Positions 59,686-64,000 of a stretch of 64,000 nt of DNA are shown here, in pieces. Made by a program: the position numbers and the translations under genes. Below the pieces are notes generated by a model. It saw nothing but the letters and a program-made list of their open reading frames with translations. It was not told the origin of the DNA and made no database searches. This DNA is from UBA1672 sp964351365 (GTDB lineage: Bacteria; Pseudomonadota; Alphaproteobacteria; Micavibrionales; Micavibrionaceae), in the NCBI GenBank assembly GCA_964351365.1, contig CAYGNP010000004.1, positions 1-64,000 on the forward strand, written 5' to 3'. Numbering within the stretch: the first letter of the stretch is position 1; each line of letters opens with the position of its first letter.

Positions 59686-60569
59686 TATCCGCGCGTCCCC
59701 TGATCCAGCATCACATATAAATCTTGCAAGGTTGACGCCATAGGAACATCCGCCGGACATAAATGATAAGACCATCCATGTCCCTCACACAGGTTCCGAA
59801 CGCTCTTGCAATGCGCCTCAATCCTCTCCTGATAGGCCGCCCGGACGGCAGAAACATTTTGAATAATGTGGTTTTCACTGCCTGCCATATCAACAAACCG
59901 CACCCGCCCATTATAGGAAAGCGAGAGCTCTGCCGGGTCAAGAATTTGCAAAATCAATGCATTTTGCGTGCGCGCAGCAATATGCGAAAACTGCACCTCA
60001 ATTTCTTCTATCGGCGATAAAAAATCACCCATCCCGATGAAATAGGCATTTTGCGGCAAGCTATCCGCGCCATCATGGGGCAGGGGGTTTTCAACATCAT
60101 CAAGCACATAATGTCCGATCTTCTCCATCATGCCCTCACTACGCCCGGTCATTTTACTGCCGAATATCCCAAGCTGCTCCTGCGTTTTCCGCAGGACAAG
60201 CGCCAGTGCCAGAGTCATTATGCGCGCATAATCCTGCTTCGAGGGAAAATCTTGAGCAGAGGAGAAATTCATCGAGGCCCCGCGCGCGCACCAAAAATAA
60301 GTCTTGCGCGTAATCTGCCATTCCTTTTGCTTGACGAAGACATGATCGGTTTTCGCCGATTGTCTCCAGTCGATATCCTGCGGACGGTCCCCTGGCACAT
60401 ATTCACGATACTGCCAGAATTTTTGCCCTGCCCCTGACTTTCTTTGCGCGTGATCTCCATGAACAATTGTATCAGCGAGCTTTTCCGCGGCGATCATCAG
60501 GTCAGGCAGCGCAGAAACAGATTCCTCGGCGCGCAGACGCAAATACGGCAAATCAGGTAAAAGTCGCAT
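59685..60569 (-). CDS. DUF58 protein
   Basis: 294 aa with the DUF58 signature REYVPGDRPQDIDWRQSAKT (about 53-72) and a degenerate VWA-like body. Follows moxR by 3 nt; its stop overlaps the next start. DUF58 proteins are usual partners of MoxR ATPases. Confidence 0.9.
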   Translation of the reverse strand: MRLLPDLPYLRLRAEESVSALPDLMIAAEKLADTIVHGDHAQRKSGAGQKFWQYREYVPGDRPQDIDWRQSAKTDHVFVKQKEWQITRKTYFWCARGASMNFSSAQDFPSKQDYARIMTLALALVLRKTQEQLGIFGSKMTGRSEGMMEKIGHYVLDDVENPLPHDGADSLPQNAYFIGMGDFLSPIEEIEVQFSHIAARTQNALILQILDPAELSLSYNGRVRFVDMAGSENHIIQNVSAVRAAYQERIEAHCKSVRNLCEGHGWSYHLCPADVPMASTLQDLYVMLDQGTRG

Positions 60570-60572
60570 AAT

Positions 60573-61565
60573 TTATAATTTTTCTGCTGTTTCCGCGATC
60601 AAATGTTCCAGAGTAAACCCCTGCGCGCGCGCCTTGAAATTAAGCGCCATGCGGTGGCGCAAAATCGGCATCGCCAGCGCAAGCACATCCTCTTCAAGCG
60701 GGGCTGTTCGCCCCTGCATCAATGCCCGCGCCCGCACAGAAAGCATCAAGGCCTGCGCCGCGCGTGGCCCCGGTGCCCAGCTCACATAGTCATTGACATG
60801 CGCGCCCGCACCTTCGCCCGGACGTAGGCTGCGCACAAGATTTAAGATCAAATCAACAACGCGCTCACCCACCGGCATATCCCGCACAAAATATTGTAAA
60901 TCCATTAAATCCTGAGGGCTCATAACAGCCTGCGGCGTGTCATCCCGGTTGGTTGTAGTGCGTATGACTATGTCCCTCTCGGCCTGTGCGTCGGGATAAT
61001 CGACATTAATTTGCATCAAAAACCGGTCAAGCTGTGCCTCAGGCAGGGGATAGGTTCCTTCCTGCTCAATCGGGTTTTGCGTCGCCAGCACATGAAACGG
61101 TGCGGGAAGTTTCTGAGACTGCCCACTGACAGACACTTCCTTTTCCTGCATGGCCTGCAACAACGCCGATTGTGTCCGCGGAGAAGCGCGGTTAATCTCA
61201 TCGGCCATAAAAAGCTGCGTGAAGATAGGCCCCTGAATAAAGCGAAAACCGCGCTTACCCTTTGCACTTTCCTCCAAAACCTCGGAGCCGATAATATCCG
61301 CAGGCATCAAATCAGGCGTACACTGTACGCGGCTCGAATCCATACCCAAAACCCGCGCAACAGTCTCAACCAACAATGTTTTCGCCAGCCCCGGCACCCC
61401 CATCAACAAAACATGCCCTCCAGAGGCAAGCGTGATAAGGGTTTGGTCAATCACATCCTCCTGACCGATGACAAATTTTGCAATCTCTGCCCGCGCGCCG
61501 TGCAACCTTTTATGGGCTGTATTAAAAATTTCATCTGGATTGGTTTTCCCTCGCGCCGTGGTCAT
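60573..61565 (-). CDS. MoxR-family AAA+ ATPase
   Basis: 330 aa. Walker A in HVLLMGVPGLAKTLLVETVA, Walker B in FMADEINRASPRTQSALLQA, sensor 1 in HVLATQNPIEQEGTYPLPEA. It is thought to act as a chaperone for VWA-domain partners, here probably the three genes that follow. Confidence 0.93.
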   Translation of the reverse strand: MTTARGKTNPDEIFNTAHKRLHGARAEIAKFVIGQEDVIDQTLITLASGGHVLLMGVPGLAKTLLVETVARVLGMDSSRVQCTPDLMPADIIGSEVLEESAKGKRGFRFIQGPIFTQLFMADEINRASPRTQSALLQAMQEKEVSVSGQSQKLPAPFHVLATQNPIEQEGTYPLPEAQLDRFLMQINVDYPDAQAERDIVIRTTTNRDDTPQAVMSPQDLMDLQYFVRDMPVGERVVDLILNLVRSLRPGEGAGAHVNDYVSWAPGPRAAQALMLSVRARALMQGRTAPLEEDVLALAMPILRHRMALNFKARAQGFTLEHLIAETAEKL

Positions 61566-61641
61566 AATATAAAGTCCTTCTTCAAGTAAAAATAGTGTCC
61601 TATAATAGGCACAACTAAAACCAATTGCATGCTTTTTTTAA

Positions 61642-62838
61642 ATGAAAATATCTCGTCACATCGCAAACCAGAGCTGGATGAACACGCCCCAGATCAAACA
61701 TTTATTTGCGCTGCTTCAGGGCAATATCGACAAAGCCGAGCCGCAGGCGCTCTTCGTGGGCGGCTGCGTACGTAATACCTTACTGAATAAACCTGTCGAA
61801 GACATTGATATTGCAACCCCGCTGCGGCCTGATGATGTTTCAACAATTTTAAAAAAAGAGGAGGGCATAAAAGTCATACCAACAGGGCTGGATCACGGCA
61901 CGCTCACAGTGGTCATGGACGATCAAAAATATGAAATAACAACTTTGCGCCATGATAAAATAACAGATGGCCGCCGCGCACAGGTGGGATATACGACATC
62001 ATGGGAAGAAGATGCGCAGCGCCGGGATTTTACCATCAATACCTTATTAATGGACATAAACGGTAATGTTTTTGACCCACTAGGCGACGGGATCTTGGAT
62101 TTAGACCGGAAAATTGTCAGATTCGTCGGCGAGCCGGCCAAACGCATTGCCGAAGACCATTTACGCATTCTTCGTTTTTTTCGCTTTTCGGCACTTTACA
62201 GCAATTCATACGACGCCCCTGGCCTTGCCGCTTGTAAAAAGGCAGCGGCTAAAATCAAAAAACTCTCAAAAGAACGTATAACGCAGGAATTTTTCAAAAT
62301 TATCGCCTCCGATAAGCCTCACGAAGTCCTTAAAGTTATGTTCGCGCACAATGTTTTAAAATCATTTGATCTCAAACAGGATAACCCGGACTTGCTGGAG
62401 CATTTTTGCGCCTTTCAATCGCGCTACAACCTGAAAGCATTATCCTCTCGCCTTTTTGTTGCGGCTAATCTTGATTTTGAAAACATCAAAAAAATGGAAG
62501 AGCTAATCCTCTTTCCAAAAATCTTCTTGCGCGACATGAAGGCCATAAAAGGGTCATTGACCCTTCCTGACCTCTCCTGCGACCACGCGGTCAAGGTCAG
62601 TATTTACAAGTATGGCCGCGCGATTACCGCACAAGTGCTCATGATTGAACTGGCGCAAGATAGGGTCATGAACCATTATGCATCGCGTGCACTGGATCTG
62701 ATCCAAAACTGGGACATCCCCACATTTCCAATATCGGGAATAGATTTAATAAAACAAGGAACACCCCAAGGGCCTGAGCTTGGCGCCGAACTTGAACGCC
62801 TTGAAAATGAGTGGATAGAGAAAGATTTCAAGAGTTAA
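61642..62838 (+). CDS. tRNA nucleotidyltransferase / poly(A) polymerase family protein
   Basis: 398 aa. Class II nucleotidyltransferase head: ALFVGGCVRNTLLNKPVEDI then DIATPL (catalytic Asp pair), RRDFTINTLLMDINGNVFDP, and EDHLRILRFFRFSALYS. This size and order are typical of the alphaproteobacterial CCA-adding enzyme. Divergent from moxR; TATAAT at 61602-61607 lies in the shared 76-nt region. Its stop is 1 nt from that of hemF. Confidence 0.9.
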   Translation: MKISRHIANQSWMNTPQIKHLFALLQGNIDKAEPQALFVGGCVRNTLLNKPVEDIDIATPLRPDDVSTILKKEEGIKVIPTGLDHGTLTVVMDDQKYEITTLRHDKITDGRRAQVGYTTSWEEDAQRRDFTINTLLMDINGNVFDPLGDGILDLDRKIVRFVGEPAKRIAEDHLRILRFFRFSALYSNSYDAPGLAACKKAAAKIKKLSKERITQEFFKIIASDKPHEVLKVMFAHNVLKSFDLKQDNPDLLEHFCAFQSRYNLKALSSRLFVAANLDFENIKKMEELILFPKIFLRDMKAIKGSLTLPDLSCDHAVKVSIYKYGRAITAQVLMIELAQDRVMNHYASRALDLIQNWDIPTFPISGIDLIKQGTPQGPELGAELERLENEWIEKDFKS

Positions 62839-62839
62839 G

Positions 62840-63697
62840 CTAAGGCCACTTCACTTCGGGGGGCAGGGACATCAAAATCGCCTCGGTATTCCCACCGGTT
62901 TTCAGCCCGAACTGCGTCCCGCGGTCATAAAGCAGATTAAACTCAACATAGCGCCCGCGCTTGATCAATTGATGCTCACGCTGCTCATCACTCCACTCTT
63001 TATACATTGAGCGCCTGACAATCGCGCAATAAACATCACGAAACGCCCGCCCGACATCCTGCGTAAAGCAAAAATCATTGTCCCATCCCTTGCGGTCAAG
63101 ATAATCATAGAATATGCCGCCAATCCCGCGCGGCTCCTTGCGGTGCGGCAGGTAAAAATACCGGTCGCACCAGTCTTTGAACTCCGGGTAATATGCAGGA
63201 TCATGCGCATCACAGCACGCCTTCAGCGCTGCGTGAAAATCCTGCGCATCTCTCTCATCCTCATACATCGGCGTTAAATCAGCCCCCCCGCCAAACCAGA
63301 ATTTGGATGTCGCAATCATCCGCGTATTCATATGCACCGCCGGCACCAGTGGAGAGCGCATATGCGCCACGAGAGAAATGCCGCTTGCCCAGAACGCACC
63401 ATTGCTCTCAACGGCGCCCGGGATCTGCTTGGCAAAATCATCAGAAAATATACCGCTGACTTTTGAAAAATTAACACCAACCTTCTCAAACACGCGGCCC
63501 TTCATCATGGCCGTACGCCCACCCCCGGTAAGCACAGAGCCCGTTTCACCTGGCGTATCATCGCGCACCCACTCATTAAAGCTAAAACAGGCATCCCCGC
63601 CCATCTCGCGCTCGATTTCCTCAAAAGCAGAACAGATCTGGCTTTGTAAATCCTCAAACCACGCCGCAGCCAGAACTTTCTTTTCATCCATCGTCAT
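62840..63697 (-). CDS. hemF: Oxygen-dependent coproporphyrinogen III oxidase HemF
   Basis: 285 aa. It decarboxylates coproporphyrinogen III in heme synthesis, using oxygen. Diagnostic blocks: GGGRTAMMKGRVFEKVGVN, VPAVHMNTRMIATSKFWFGG then GADLTPMY, GIGGIFYDYLD, and RGRYVEFNLLYDRGTQFGLK. The 4-nt overlap with trmL suggests coupling. Confidence 0.97.
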   Translation of the reverse strand: MTMDEKKVLAAAWFEDLQSQICSAFEEIEREMGGDACFSFNEWVRDDTPGETGSVLTGGGRTAMMKGRVFEKVGVNFSKVSGIFSDDFAKQIPGAVESNGAFWASGISLVAHMRSPLVPAVHMNTRMIATSKFWFGGGADLTPMYEDERDAQDFHAALKACCDAHDPAYYPEFKDWCDRYFYLPHRKEPRGIGGIFYDYLDRKGWDNDFCFTQDVGRAFRDVYCAIVRRSMYKEWSDEQREHQLIKRGRYVEFNLLYDRGTQFGLKTGGNTEAILMSLPPEVKWP

Positions 63698-64000
63698 CGT
63701 GTCTGCCTCAGTGCCTCACCTAGTATCATTGATGTCGCATTTACAACATTCAGTGAACGAAATCCAGCGCGCATGGGAATAAAAATGCGCGCATCGGCGC
63801 AGGCATGAACCTCATCGGGCACACCGGCGCTCTCCCGTCCGGCCAGTAAAATGTCATCCTCCCGAAAACAAAAATCAGCATAGGGATCGCTCGACTTCGT
63901 ACTCATTAATATAATCCTTTGCTTGCCAGCGCGACCAGAATAAAAATTATCCCAGGAATTGTATCGACGAAGATCAATATGGTCATAATAATCCATAGCA
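63694..64000 (-). CDS. trmL: tRNA (cytidine(34)-2'-O)-methyltransferase TrmL, 5' part cut by the window
   Basis: The visible C-terminal 102 codons carry the SPOUT-family end: DDILLAGRESAGVPDEVHAC and RIFIPMRAGFRSLNVVNATS then MILGEALRQ. The preceding DYYDHIDLRRYNSWDNF matches the TrmL middle region. The gene runs off the right edge, so its start is not visible. Confidence 0.88.
   Translation of the reverse strand, partial: AMDYYDHIDLRRYNSWDNFYSGRAGKQRIILMSTKSSDPYADFCFREDDILLAGRESAGVPDEVHACADARIFIPMRAGFRSLNVVNATSMILGEALRQTR

Overview
The window is a gene-dense stretch of an alphaproteobacterial chromosome. FlbD, FliX, FlaF, FlbT, a CheZ, the hybrid kinase CckA, an alphaproteobacterial-type DksA and TTAA-N7-TTAA (CtrA-type) sites together point to this class. 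A direct-repeat GTTC-N7-GTTC LexA-type site before recA agrees. By eye the GC content is a little under 50%. I cannot name the genus; a Rhodospirillales- or Micavibrionales-like lineage is only a guess.

Layout. 1-620: 3' part of a tRNA-Asn gene (minus) and a decayed IS5-family element. 630-42000: a large flagellar supercluster. On the minus strand are fliF-fliG-fliH-fliN-motA-flbD-[two unknown genes]-flhA; flagellin, then flbT-flaF; flgI-flgJ-[two FlgN-like genes]-fliK-flgD-flgE; flgF-flgG-flgA-flgH; and fhlB-like-fliO-fliP. On the plus strand are a flaG-like gene, fliX, dksA, fliL-fliM-DUF6468-motE, cheY-cheZ, a MotB-like/MotB pair with a large TPR protein, flgB-flgC-fliE, and fliQ-fliR-flhB. 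The export gate, MS and C rings, rod, hook, rings, filament and stator are covered. fliI, fliJ, flgK, flgL, fliD, rpoN and the cheA/cheW/MCP set are not in the window.

42000-54800 carries a DUF4139 protein, cckA, a membrane-anchored thioredoxin/glutaredoxin-like gene, recA, the dapA-ACT-smpB operon, a soluble-lytic-transglycosylase-like gene and a LuxR-type response regulator followed by a hybrid histidine kinase. 54800-61600 is a moxR-DUF58-BatA/DUF4159-VWA-like operon (minus). The end holds a CCA-adding-type nucleotidyltransferase, hemF and a truncated trmL.

Regulation visible in the DNA: four good sigma-54 type (-24/-12) promoters stand before flgI, flgF, fliM and flgB, with a weaker candidate before fliF. 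They fit control by FlbD with FliX. CtrA-type boxes precede the flagellin gene and the LuxR-type regulator. A perfect 16-bp parS centromere site lies between the divergent flgI and fliX genes.

The least explained parts are: a MotB-like protein with Ser in place of the ion-binding Asp, next to a normal MotB; a small protein with a duplicated Cys/FFGG/PKGC motif; an unknown gene flanked by 29/30-bp direct repeats; a TraB/ChaN-like mosaic gene between dksA and flgH; and an AT-rich mosaic gene that splits fliE from fliQ.
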